This document shows positions 1 through 5,208 of a stretch of DNA of 10,177 nt, in pieces. Source of the DNA: Cellulomonas sp. GTDB taxonomy: Bacteria; Actinomycetota; Actinomycetes; Actinomycetales; Cellulomonadaceae. The stretch spans positions 1-10,177 of the forward strand of contig JAPSIJ010000059.1 in assembly GCA_031178805.1 (NCBI GenBank). Direction: 5' to 3'. The position numbers were made by a program, and so were the translations under genes. How positions within the stretch are numbered: the first letter of the stretch is position 1; each line of letters opens with the position of its first letter. The notes beneath the pieces are model-generated. The model had not been told where the DNA came from. It did no database searches and worked only from the letters and a program-made list of their open reading frames with translations.

Positions 1-2
1 GC

Positions 3-782
3 AGCGCCGGCAGCGCGCCCGCCACCCCCGCGGCGCCCGCCGCCCCCGTGGCGGTGGACGTCGCCGGGCCGCCGGCGGGGGTGGTCGTCGACTACCAGCT
101 CGGCGGCGGCTACCCGCCCGCCGAGGGGATCGGCGGCGTGGTCCGTGACGTCACCGACGTGCCGGAGCCCGGGCTGTGGTCGGCCTGCTACGTCAACGGC
201 TTCCAGACCCAGCCCGGCGACCGCGACGCGTGGCTGCGCGACCACCCCGACCTGGTGCTGCACGACGAGGCCGGCGAGCCGGTGGTGGACCCCGGCTGGC
301 CGGACGAGCTGCTGCTCGACACCTCGACCGAGGCAGACCGGGCGGCGCTCGCGGACCTGCTGGCGGCGCAGGTGACGGACTGCGCGGACCGCGGGTTCGA
401 CGCCGTCGAGCTGGACAACCTCGACTCGTTCACGCGGTCCGGTGGCCGGCTGACCGCGGACGGGGCGCTCGACCTCGCGGCGCGGCTGGTCGCGGTGGCG
501 CACGGGCACGGGCTGGCGGCCGGGCAGAAGAACGCGCCGGACCTCGGGACCCGCGCCCGCGAGGAGGCGGGGTTCGACTTCGCCGTCGCGGAGGAGTGCG
601 CCCGGTACGACGAGTGCGCGGCCTACACCGACGTGTACGGCGCCGCGGTGCTGGACGTCGAGTACCGGGAGGACGACTTCACGGCGGCGTGCGCCGACCC
701 GGACCGCCCGGCGTCCACGGTGCTGCGGGACCTCGAGCTGCGGACCCCGGACGCCGCGGGGTACGTGCTCGCGGTCTGCTGA
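3..782 (+). CDS. GH114-type endo-alpha-1,4-polygalactosaminidase, 5' end missing
   Basis: The frame is open to the left edge of the window, so the start codon and any signal peptide lie outside. The first visible residues are Ala/Pro/Ser-rich, like the linker after a secretion or lipoprotein signal. The rest matches the GH114 (TIM-barrel) family: VVVDYQLGG near the start, a central GFDAVELDNLDSF block where family members carry acidic residues on a beta strand, then HGHGLAAGQKNAPDL, FDFAVAEECARYDEC and VLDVEYRE. Family members cleave alpha-1,4-linked galactosamine polymers outside the cell. About 255 residues are visible, close to a complete catalytic domain. A GTG at 48 could be read as a start, but it falls inside the low-complexity linker and I do not favour it. 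The family call is firm; the substrate is inferred from the family. Confidence 0.85.
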   Translation, partial: SAGSAPATPAAPAAPVAVDVAGPPAGVVVDYQLGGGYPPAEGIGGVVRDVTDVPEPGLWSACYVNGFQTQPGDRDAWLRDHPDLVLHDEAGEPVVDPGWPDELLLDTSTEADRAALADLLAAQVTDCADRGFDAVELDNLDSFTRSGGRLTADGALDLAARLVAVAHGHGLAAGQKNAPDLGTRAREEAGFDFAVAEECARYDECAAYTDVYGAAVLDVEYREDDFTAACADPDRPASTVLRDLELRTPDAAGYVLAVC

Positions 783-841
783 GCCCGGCTCCCTCGGCCC
801 CCGCACAGCCCGCTCACCGCGCGGCGCCGGGTCGCCGGTCG

Positions 842-853
842 TACCGTGAGGCG
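842..853 (+). promoter_or_regulatory. Probable leaderless promoter (-10 TACCGT) of the winged-helix gene
   Basis: TACCGT at 842-847 fits the actinobacterial TANNNT -10 and ends six bases before the ATG at 854, so transcription would start at or next to the A of the start codon. The only purine-rich stretch, GAGG at 848-851, is too close to the ATG to be a normal ribosome binding site. I see no convincing -35. Confidence 0.45.
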
Positions 854-1249
854 ATGGCGACAGGGACGGACCCGGGCCCGCCGGACGGGCGGGTGCTCGT
901 GCGCGGTGACCTCGTGGTCGAGGTCCCCGCGCGGTGCGTGCGCGTCGCCGACCGCCCGGTGCCGCTGACCCGCAGCGAGTTCGAGATCCTGGTGGCGCTC
1001 GCGGAGCGCGCCGGTCAGCCGGTGTCGAAGGACGAGCTGGCGCTCGCGGTGGCGGTGCACGGCCCGCACGCGGTGCCGAGCCCCACGGACGCGGACCGGC
1101 GGAGCATCGAGGTGCACATGGCGAACCTGCGCCGGAAGCTCGCCGACCAGGTGGGCGAGCGCGGCGGGATCAGCACGGTGCGCGGGCTGGGCTACCGCCT
1201 GGCGCCGGAGCTGCGGGTGCCCGGGCAGCGGGACGGCGCCGGGGACTGA
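854..1249 (+). CDS. Stand-alone winged-helix DNA-binding protein (OmpR/PhoB C-terminal type)
   Basis: This 131-residue protein consists almost entirely of a Trans_reg_C winged-helix domain. Residues about 20-36 form the N-terminal beta sheet, LTRSEFEILVALAERAGQ (38-55) is the first helical part, SIEVHMANLRRKL (84-96) is the recognition helix, and STVRGLGYRL (107-116) is the wing hairpin. In PhoB-type response regulators this domain follows a receiver domain; here only about 18 residues precede it, with no phospho-accepting aspartate. It therefore cannot be switched by a sensor kinase in the usual way. The ATG at 854 is chosen because the domain begins soon after it and TACCGT lies just upstream; the longer open frame upstream runs antisense-like through the GH114 gene. 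The target genes are unknown. The neighbouring GH114 gene lies in the same orientation, but no operator is evident. Confidence 0.85.
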   Translation: MATGTDPGPPDGRVLVRGDLVVEVPARCVRVADRPVPLTRSEFEILVALAERAGQPVSKDELALAVAVHGPHAVPSPTDADRRSIEVHMANLRRKLADQVGERGGISTVRGLGYRLAPELRVPGQRDGAGD

Positions 1250-1258
1250 GCCCCGGTC

Positions 1259-1280
1259 ACCGCCCCGCCGGCGGGGTGGT
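1259..1280. terminator. Hairpin between convergent genes
   Basis: A GC-rich inverted repeat centred between 1269 and 1270 contains the 14-base palindrome CCCCGCCGGCGGGG (1263-1276), flanked by further pairs (C1260-G1279, C1261-G1278, A1259-T1280, one G-U). It lies between the stop codons of two convergent genes and could end transcription from both sides. There is no T tract, as is common in actinobacteria. Confidence 0.55.
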
Positions 1281-1918
1281 CAGTCGCGGGTGGCCGCGGC
1301 GAGGGCGGCGCGCAGGCCGTCGGCGTCCAGCTCGGCGCCGTAGGCGGGCAGGTCGCGCTGGAACCGCCAGCCCTCGGACAGCGGGCCGGCGTCGACGACG
1401 TCGAACCCCCACCGGTCGATGAGCTCGGTGACGACGGCCTTCGCCTCCGCGTCGTCGCCGGCGATGGCCAGCGCGCGGCGGCCGGGCGTGCCGGCGGGGG
1501 TGCCGCGGCTGGCGAGGTCGGCGGCGGTGATGTGGTTGAACGCCTTGACGACGCGCGCGCTGCCCAGGTGCTCGGCGAGCAGCTCGGAGCTGGTGGTGCT
1601 GCCGTCGTCCAGCGCGGCGACGTGGCCGTCGCGCTCCCAGTAGTAGTTGTTGGTGTCGATGACGACCTTGCCGGCCAGCGGCGCGGCGGGGACGTCCCGG
1701 TACGCCTTGAAGGGCACGGTCACGACGACGACGTCCCCGTCGGCGGCCGCCTCCTGGGCGGTGCCGGCCCGGGCGTTGTCGCCGAGGTCGGCGACGAGGT
1801 CCACGAGGGTGTGCGGGCCGCGGGAGTTGCTGACGACGGCCGCCTGGCCGTGGTCGACGGCGAGGCGGGCGAGGGCGCCGCCGATGTGGCCGGAGCCGAT
1901 GAATCCGATCGTGGTCAT
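1280..1918 (-). CDS. NADP-dependent oxidoreductase, F420-oxidoreductase (F420_oxidored) fold
   Basis: The 212-residue protein opens with a Rossmann nucleotide-binding motif, TIGFIGSGHIGGALA, with glycines at 8, 10 and 13. It is followed by VVSNSRGP (28-35), whose Ser/Arg at the end of the second beta strand is the usual NADP 2'-phosphate-binding signature. Later blocks VVVVTVPFKAY, KVVIDTNNYYW and ARVVKAFNHI match bacterial relatives of archaeal F420H2:NADP oxidoreductase. Most such bacterial proteins are annotated only as NADPH-dependent F420 reductase-like or NAD(P)-binding proteins, so F420 use is not proven here. The ATG at 1918 is preferred because family members begin directly with this strand. 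A GTG at 1960 would add 14 unconserved residues, and neither start has a clear ribosome binding site. The gene stands alone, convergent with the winged-helix gene and divergent from the small-RNA unit. Confidence 0.82.
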   Translation of the reverse strand: MTTIGFIGSGHIGGALARLAVDHGQAAVVSNSRGPHTLVDLVADLGDNARAGTAQEAAADGDVVVVTVPFKAYRDVPAAPLAGKVVIDTNNYYWERDGHVAALDDGSTTSSELLAEHLGSARVVKAFNHITAADLASRGTPAGTPGRRALAIAGDDAEAKAVVTELIDRWGFDVVDAGPLSEGWRFQRDLPAYGAELDADGLRAALAAATRD

Positions 1919-1991
1919 GCCGGGGCCAACGGCGGGGGCCGCGCCGTTGTTCCTGGTCACCGCGACGGGTGTCCGCTCTGCGGAAAACCCG

Positions 1992-2021
1992 TTGGCTCCG
2001 GGCCGGGGGCGGACGTACGGT
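1992..2021 (+). promoter_or_regulatory. Vegetative-type promoter of the small RNA/microprotein unit
   Basis: TTGGCT (1992-1997) is followed after 18 bases by TACGGT (2016-2021), a good match to the actinobacterial TTGNNN/TANNNT pattern. The expected transcription start is near A2028, seven bases upstream of the strong Shine-Dalgarno sequence. Of the promoters proposed in this window, this has one of the best matched -35/-10 pairs. Confidence 0.55.
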
Positions 2022-2032
2022 CGAGGCACACG

Positions 2033-2047
2033 GGAAGGAGGTGGTCC
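2033..2047 (+). promoter_or_regulatory. Exceptionally long Shine-Dalgarno sequence
   Basis: AAGGAGGTGGTCC (2035-2047) can pair with essentially the whole 3' tail of actinobacterial 16S rRNA (GGAUCACCUCCUU), with one G-U wobble over 13 bases. The GGAGG core ends 11 bases before the ATG at 2053. Most other genes in this window have weak or no Shine-Dalgarno, so this site stands out. Confidence 0.75.
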
Positions 2048-2052
2048 AGGAC

Positions 2053-2091
2053 ATGAAGTCTTCCAGGACGCGTGAGGTGACTGTCCGCTAG
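2053..2091 (+). CDS. Tiny ORF, 12 residues (MKSSRTREVTVR)
   Basis: ATG at 2053 to TAG at 2091 encodes MKSSRTREVTVR, a basic peptide with four positively charged side chains and one acidic one. Support for translation comes from the very long Shine-Dalgarno 11 bases upstream and the promoter just before it. Codon use (TCT, CGT, ACT, AAG) is less G/C-ending than in neighbouring genes, which suggests selection other than ordinary genomic drift. There is no run of a single amino acid, no cysteine or tryptophan cluster, and no obvious attenuation logic. I do not recognise the peptide. It could be a functional microprotein, a leader whose translation shapes the folding of the downstream RNA, or a ribosome-binding device. 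Confidence 0.5.
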   Translation: MKSSRTREVTVR

Positions 2092-2109
2092 TCGCCCGAG
2101 CACTCGGAC

Positions 2110-2172
2110 GGATTGCTCGATCCGTTCGCCCGCCCCGCCGGTCGCCCGACCGGTCGGGCGACGAGCGAATCC
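2110..2172 (+). other. Long nested RNA hairpin
   Basis: Three stems nest inside one another. GGATTGCTCG (2110-2119) pairs with 2162-2172, with one bulged G at 2167. TCGCCCG (2126-2132) pairs with CGGGCGA (2155-2161). CCGGTC (2138-2143) pairs with GACCGG (2148-2153) across a GCCC tetraloop. An alternative fold uses the 22-base perfect palindrome at 2141-2162. The pairing is visible directly in the sequence; that it acts as RNA is inference. Confidence 0.6.
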
Positions 2173-2184
2173 CCGCAGTCACCG

Positions 2185-2253
2185 CAGCCCGTGGGAGCCG
2201 CGACCTCGTCCTTCGCGGCAGGGCCTCCACCCGGAGGCCCGGCCCACGGGCTG
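2185..2253 (+). other. Perfect three-way-junction RNA fold
   Basis: CAGCCCGTGGG (2185-2195) pairs perfectly over 11 bases with CCCACGGGCTG (2243-2253). Inside it sit two perfect hairpins: GCCGCGA (2197-2203) with TCGCGGC (2213-2219) and a 9-base loop, and GGGCCTCC (2221-2228) with GGAGGCCC (2233-2240) and an ACCC loop. Only A2196, A2220 and GG 2241-2242 are unpaired at the junction. All 26 pairs are Watson-Crick, which is more order than GC-rich DNA usually shows by chance. It may be the body or the 3' end of the small RNA. Confidence 0.65.
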
Positions 2254-2282
2254 TTCCCTGCCCTCCGCCGGCCGGGACGACC

Positions 2283-2320
2283 CCGCCCGCCGTGCGCCCG
2301 TGCCCCCGCGCGCCGGGCGG
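2283..2320. terminator. Weak possible terminator downstream of the GNAT gene
   Basis: CCGCCCG (2283-2289) can pair with CGGGCGG (2314-2320) around a 24-base, C-rich loop. The position, just past the GNAT stop codon on the minus strand and past the small RNA on the plus strand, is right for a terminator. The long loop and absence of a T tract make it tentative. Confidence 0.25.
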
Positions 2321-2327
2321 CCCCGCG

Positions 2328-2903
2328 TCAGCCGCCGGTCAGCCGCGCCAGCAGCCCCGCCCGCACGGCGGGCCAGTCCGCGGGCAGCACCGAGAAGTAC
2401 GCCGAGTCGCCGAGGCTGCCGTCGGCCGCCCGCCGGTGGTTCCGCAGCACGCCCTCGGGCACCGCCCCCAGCCGGGTGAGCGCCCCGGTCGAGCGGGTGT
2501 TCCGGGTGTCGGCGCGGAACGCGACCCGCGCGCAGCCCCACGTGTCGAAGGCGTGCGTGAGCAGCAGCAGCTTGCACGCCGGGTTCGTCGTCCCGCCCCA
2601 CCACGCCGGCGCGTAGAACGTGTGCCCGATCTCCACGCGCGGCACCCGCGGCTCCCAGTCGTAGAACGACGTGCTGCCCCGGACCTCGCCGGTCGCGGCG
2701 TCGAGCACGGCGAACGCCAGCCGCCCGGGCGCCGCCTGCGCCGCCGCCACCTCCGCCGTCCAGCCGGCGACGCCCTCCGGCAGGGGCGAGGACATCCCGG
2801 CCCAGATGCGGGCGTCGACGAACGCGGCGAGCGCAGGGGCGTGCGACGCGTCGAGCGGGACGAGGCGGACGCCGTGGCCGGCGAGGGCGAGTTCGTGCTG
2901 CAC
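2328..2903 (-). CDS. GNAT-family N-acetyltransferase (RimJ/RimL type)
   Basis: The 191-residue protein has the layout of Acetyltransf_3 enzymes, which move an acetyl group from acetyl-CoA to an amine, often a protein N terminus or small molecule. Visible blocks are VRLVPLDASHAPAL (12-25) at the first strand, a strand region GRLAFAVLDAATGEVRGSTSFYD (60-82, here split across the domain core), EIGHTFYAPAWWGG (91-104), NPACKLLLLTHAFD (107-120) and the C-terminal RADTRNTRSTGALTRLGAV then EGVLRNHRR and DSAYFSVL, a classic RimJ/RimL ending. GTG at 2903 is chosen because the conserved fold begins a few residues later; the open frame further upstream crosses the divergent promoter and hydrolase gene. 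No good ribosome binding site precedes it. The substrate cannot be told from the sequence. Confidence 0.88.
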   Translation of the reverse strand: MQHELALAGHGVRLVPLDASHAPALAAFVDARIWAGMSSPLPEGVAGWTAEVAAAQAAPGRLAFAVLDAATGEVRGSTSFYDWEPRVPRVEIGHTFYAPAWWGGTTNPACKLLLLTHAFDTWGCARVAFRADTRNTRSTGALTRLGAVPEGVLRNHRRAADGSLGDSAYFSVLPADWPAVRAGLLARLTGG

Positions 2904-2924
2904 GGACCGATCGTCGCAGACCCC

Positions 2925-2961
2925 TTGCCCGGGCCTGGCTAATGGCATTAGCCTGCGGGCT
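2925..2961 (+). promoter_or_regulatory. Leaderless promoter with TetR-type operator upstream of the hydrolase operon
   Basis: TTGCCC (2925-2930) and TAGCCT (2949-2954) form a -35/-10 pair with an 18-base spacer. The -10 ends seven bases before ATG 2962, so the mRNA would be leaderless. A perfect inverted repeat, GGCTAATG-G-CATTAGCC (2937-2953), fills the spacer and overlaps the -10. It is strikingly AT-rich for this DNA. Its size and position suit a TetR-family repressor, and a TetR gene is the second gene of the operon, so autoregulation is the simplest inference. The GNAT gene start lies only 34 bases from the repeat on the other side and might be affected as well. Confidence 0.7.
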
Positions 2962-3819
2962 ATGGACATCATGGAGCAGCGCGTCACGCACCACCTGCAG
3001 CGCCCGGACGGGCGTCTCGCGTACGACGACGCCGGCACCGGCCCGCTCGTCGTGGCCGTGCCCGGCATGGGCGACCTGCGCAGCACGTACGACGAGCTCC
3101 GCGCGGCGCTGCTCGCCGCCGGGTACCGGGTGGTGACCACGGACCTCCGCGGCCACGGGGACTCCGACGCGGACTTCGCCGGCCACGGCGACGAGGCGAC
3201 CGCGGGCGACGTCGCGGCGCTGGTCGAGCACCTCGACGCCGGCCCCGCCGTGCTGGTCGGGAACTCGATGGGCGCGTCCGCGGCGGCGGTCGTCGCGGCG
3301 GACCGGCCGGAGCTGGTGCGGGCGCTGGTGCTGCTCGCACCGTTCCTGCGGGACGGCGGCGGCGGCCCGGCGAAGCGCGCGGTCCTCGGTGCGGTGCTGC
3401 GGGGCATGCTGGCCGCGCCGTGGGGCGCGCGGGCCTGGGCGGCGTACTACCGCACGCTGAACAAGGGCCGCCGGTCCCCGCGCCTGGGGGAGCACGCCGC
3501 GGCGATCCGGGCGAGCCTGCGCCGGCCCGGCTACCTCGCCGCCTTCCGCACCCTGGCCCTGACGCTGGACCACGCCGTCGTCGAGCGGCGGCTGCCGCGG
3601 GTGCAGGCGCCGTCGCTCGCCGTGGTGGGTGCGCTGGACCCCGACTGGCCGGACGCCGCGGCCGAGCTGGCGTGGATCGGCGACGTCCTCGGCGGCCGCA
3701 CGCTGCTGGTCCCGGACGCCGGGCACTACCCGCAGCACCAGGTGCCGGACGTCGTGGCCGCCGCGGTGCTGGACCTGCTGGCCGAGGTGGCGCCGACCGG
3801 GCGGACGTCGCGTGCCTAG
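2962..3819 (+). CDS. Alpha/beta-fold hydrolase
   Basis: The 285-residue protein has a full alpha/beta-hydrolase catalytic set. The oxyanion-hole region is VAVPGMGD (31-38), followed by TTDLRGHGDSD (59-69), the nucleophile elbow GNSMGAS with Ser102, an acidic residue Asp226 in VVGALDPDWPD, and His255 in DAGHYPQ. A cap region lies at about 130-205. Such enzymes cleave esters, lactones, epoxides or C-C bonds; the substrate is not readable here. ATG 2962 is preferred because TAGCCT lies seven bases before it; ATG 2971, three codons later, is possible. The end overlaps the TetR gene start by 8 bases, so the two are translationally coupled. The hydrolase may act on the TetR ligand or protect against a toxic ester, but that is inference. 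Confidence 0.87.
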   Translation: MDIMEQRVTHHLQRPDGRLAYDDAGTGPLVVAVPGMGDLRSTYDELRAALLAAGYRVVTTDLRGHGDSDADFAGHGDEATAGDVAALVEHLDAGPAVLVGNSMGASAAAVVAADRPELVRALVLLAPFLRDGGGGPAKRAVLGAVLRGMLAAPWGARAWAAYYRTLNKGRRSPRLGEHAAAIRASLRRPGYLAAFRTLALTLDHAVVERRLPRVQAPSLAVVGALDPDWPDAAAELAWIGDVLGGRTLLVPDAGHYPQHQVPDVVAAAVLDLLAEVAPTGRTSRA

Positions 3820-4423
3820 GGCCGGGCTGTCCCCCGAGGCGGTGGTCCGGATCGCGGTCGACCTGGTCGACGCGGGCGGCACCACCGGGTTCGCCGACCT
3901 CACCCTGGCGCGGGTCGCGGCGGCCGCCGGCGTCGCCACCCCCAGCCTCTACAAGCACGTCGGGTCGCTCGCCGCGCTCCGCCGGGAGGTCGCCGTGCTG
4001 GCCGCGCGCGACCTGCGGGCCGCGCTGGTGGACGCGACGCTCGGCCGGTCCGGTCCCGAGGCGCTGCGGGCGCTGGCGCACGGCATCCGGGCGTACGCCC
4101 ACGCGCAGCCCGGCCGGTACGCCGCCGTGCAGGTCGCGGCGGACCCGGCGGACCCCGCGGACGCGGAGCTCGCCGCCGCCGGCGCCGAGGTGGTCGGTCT
4201 GATGGTCGCGGTGCTGCGCGGGTTCGCGCTGCCGGACGACCGGGCCGTCGACGCCGTCCGGGCGGTGCGCGCCGGGGTGCACGGCTTCGTCACGCTGGAG
4301 CTCGGCGGCGGGTTCCGGCTGCCGCAGGACCTGGACCGCAGCTTCGCCGTGCTCGTCGACCTGCTCGTCGCCGGGGTCGCCGACCTCGCCGCCCCGGCGG
4401 AGGCGTCGGCCGCGCGCGTCTAG
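3812..4423 (+). CDS. TetR-family transcriptional regulator with TetR_C_33 (WHG) C-terminal domain
   Basis: The 203-residue protein starts at GTG 3812, inside the end of the hydrolase gene (8-base overlap). Residues 7-52 form the TetR DNA-binding domain, with the helix-turn-helix LTLARVAAAAGVATPSLYKHV (30-50) ending in the family's typical LYKHV. The C-terminal half has the WHG-type ligand domain pattern: LRALAHGIRAYAHAQPGRYAAV (85-106), then VRAVRAGVHGFVTLE and GGFRLPQDLDRSFAVLVD up to about 183. The overlap with the hydrolase and the perfect 17-base repeat in the operon's promoter suggest it represses its own operon until a ligand binds. An in-frame region upstream is open but would lie inside the hydrolase gene and is not conserved-looking. 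Confidence 0.9.
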   Translation: MPRAGLSPEAVVRIAVDLVDAGGTTGFADLTLARVAAAAGVATPSLYKHVGSLAALRREVAVLAARDLRAALVDATLGRSGPEALRALAHGIRAYAHAQPGRYAAVQVAADPADPADAELAAAGAEVVGLMVAVLRGFALPDDRAVDAVRAVRAGVHGFVTLELGGGFRLPQDLDRSFAVLVDLLVAGVADLAAPAEASAARV

Positions 4424-4432
4424 GGTGGGCGG
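4421..4432 (+). promoter_or_regulatory. Probable leaderless promoter (-10 TAGGGT) of the aminopeptidase gene
   Basis: TAGGGT (4421-4426) overlaps the TAG stop codon of the TetR gene and ends six bases before GTG 4433. This is the same spacing as at 842-853. It would give the aminopeptidase its own leaderless transcript in addition to read-through from the operon. No clear -35 is seen. Confidence 0.4.
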
Positions 4433-5203
4433 GTGGCCGAGCTGAAGACACCCCGGGAGATCGAGGCGATGCGGGCGGCGGGCGCCTTCGTGGCCGGCGT
4501 GCTGAGCAGCCTGCAGGACGTGGCCGCGGTCGGCATGACGCTGCGGGACCTCGACGCGCACGCGCACCGGATGATCGACGAGGCCGGCGCGCGCTCGGTG
4601 TACCTGGGCTACCACCCCTCGTTCGGCGCGATGCCGTACCCGGGCGTGCTGTGCACCTCGGTCGACGACGCCGCGCTGCACGGGCTGCCGTCCGACCGGG
4701 TGCTCGCGGACGGCGACGTGCTGAGCATCGACTTCGCCGCCGAGGTCGAGGGCTGGGTCGCGGACTCCGCGCTGACCTTCCAGCTCGGCACCCCCGACCC
4801 CGACGCCCAGCGGCTGATCGCCGTGACGGAGGAGGCGCTCGCCGCCGGCATCGCCCAGGCCCGGCCGGGCAACCGGATGGGCGACATCTCCGCGGCCATC
4901 GGCGAGGTCGGCCGCGCGGCGGGGCTCGGCATCAACGCGGACTTCGGCGGCCACGGCGTCGGCCGCACCATGCACGAGGAGCCGCACGTGCCGAACCTGG
5001 GCCGCCGCGGCACCGGGATGAAGCTGCGGGCCGGGCTGGTCATCGCCATCGAGCCGTGGTTCATGGCGGGCGGCGACGGCTACACGATCGACGACGACGG
5101 CTGGACGATCCGCACCGCGGACGGCTCCCGCGCGGCGCACGCCGAGCACACCGTGGCGATCACGCCCGACGGCCCCCTGGTGCTCACCGCCCGCTCCCGC
5201 TGA
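4433..5203 (+). CDS. map: Type I methionine aminopeptidase
   Basis: This 256-residue pita-bread-fold enzyme removes the initiator methionine from nascent proteins. All catalytic residues are visible with spacing matching the E. coli enzyme: His83 (LHGLP), metal ligands Asp100 (SIDF), Asp111 (VADSALTF), His174 (GGHGVG), Glu207 (AIEPW) and Glu238 (AEHTV), plus His181 in MHEEPHVPN. The stretch before His83 (SVDDAAL) departs from the usual NEVVCHG, and the metal strand reads FAAEVEGWVADS, so this may be a secondary copy alongside a housekeeping gene elsewhere; that is inference. GTG 4433 begins with AELKTPREIEAMRAAG, the normal family start. It lies nine bases after the TetR gene and probably reads from TAGGGT as well as from the operon. 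Confidence 0.93.
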   Translation: MAELKTPREIEAMRAAGAFVAGVLSSLQDVAAVGMTLRDLDAHAHRMIDEAGARSVYLGYHPSFGAMPYPGVLCTSVDDAALHGLPSDRVLADGDVLSIDFAAEVEGWVADSALTFQLGTPDPDAQRLIAVTEEALAAGIAQARPGNRMGDISAAIGEVGRAAGLGINADFGGHGVGRTMHEEPHVPNLGRRGTGMKLRAGLVIAIEPWFMAGGDGYTIDDDGWTIRTADGSRAAHAEHTVAITPDGPLVLTARSR

Positions 5204-5208
5204 GCGGG

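Larger units (their letters stand above)
2028..2255 (+). ncRNA. Candidate structured small RNA with an embedded tiny ORF
   Basis: The predicted transcript starts near 2028, carries the strong Shine-Dalgarno and the 12-codon ORF, and then runs through about 160 bases of dense secondary structure: a small CCGAG/CTCGG hairpin (2096-2107), a long nested hairpin (2110-2172) and a perfect three-way junction (2185-2253). The next gene rightwards is on the opposite strand, and no plus-strand gene begins before 2962, so this is not an ordinary mRNA leader. I do not recognise it as tmRNA, RNase P RNA, SRP RNA, 6S RNA or a riboswitch known to me. Both ends are inferred. The fold uses the same pairs on either strand, so orientation rests on the promoter and the Shine-Dalgarno/ORF. 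Confidence 0.5.

Noticed and set aside
48..782. GTG at 48 as the true start of the GH114 gene
   Set aside because: The frame stays open upstream to the window edge with Ala/Pro linker residues, and a secreted enzyme needs a signal peptide that must lie further upstream.
784..831. CCCGGC/GCCGGG pairing after the GH114 gene as a terminator
   Set aside because: Only six pairs across a 36-base loop; in DNA this GC-rich such pairs are expected by chance.
1919..1960. Extended start (GTG 1960) for the F420-oxidoreductase-fold gene
   Set aside because: The extra 14 residues are not like the family, which starts directly at the Rossmann strand, and there is no ribosome binding site before the GTG.
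2141..2162. 22-base palindrome considered as an attachment site or mobile-element end
   Set aside because: There is no integrase, transposase, target duplication or matching second copy in the window; its bases take part in a larger nested hairpin, which explains them better.
2028..2255. tmRNA, RNase P RNA, SRP RNA or a known riboswitch
   Set aside because: None of the sequence signatures I know for these RNAs is present, and no plus-strand gene follows that a riboswitch would control.
2113..2616. Plus-strand open frame starting just after the structured RNA
   Set aside because: It lies mostly antisense to the GNAT gene, has no ribosome binding site, and its composition is Pro/Arg/Ser low-complexity. 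It also conflicts with the dense stems at 2110-2253.
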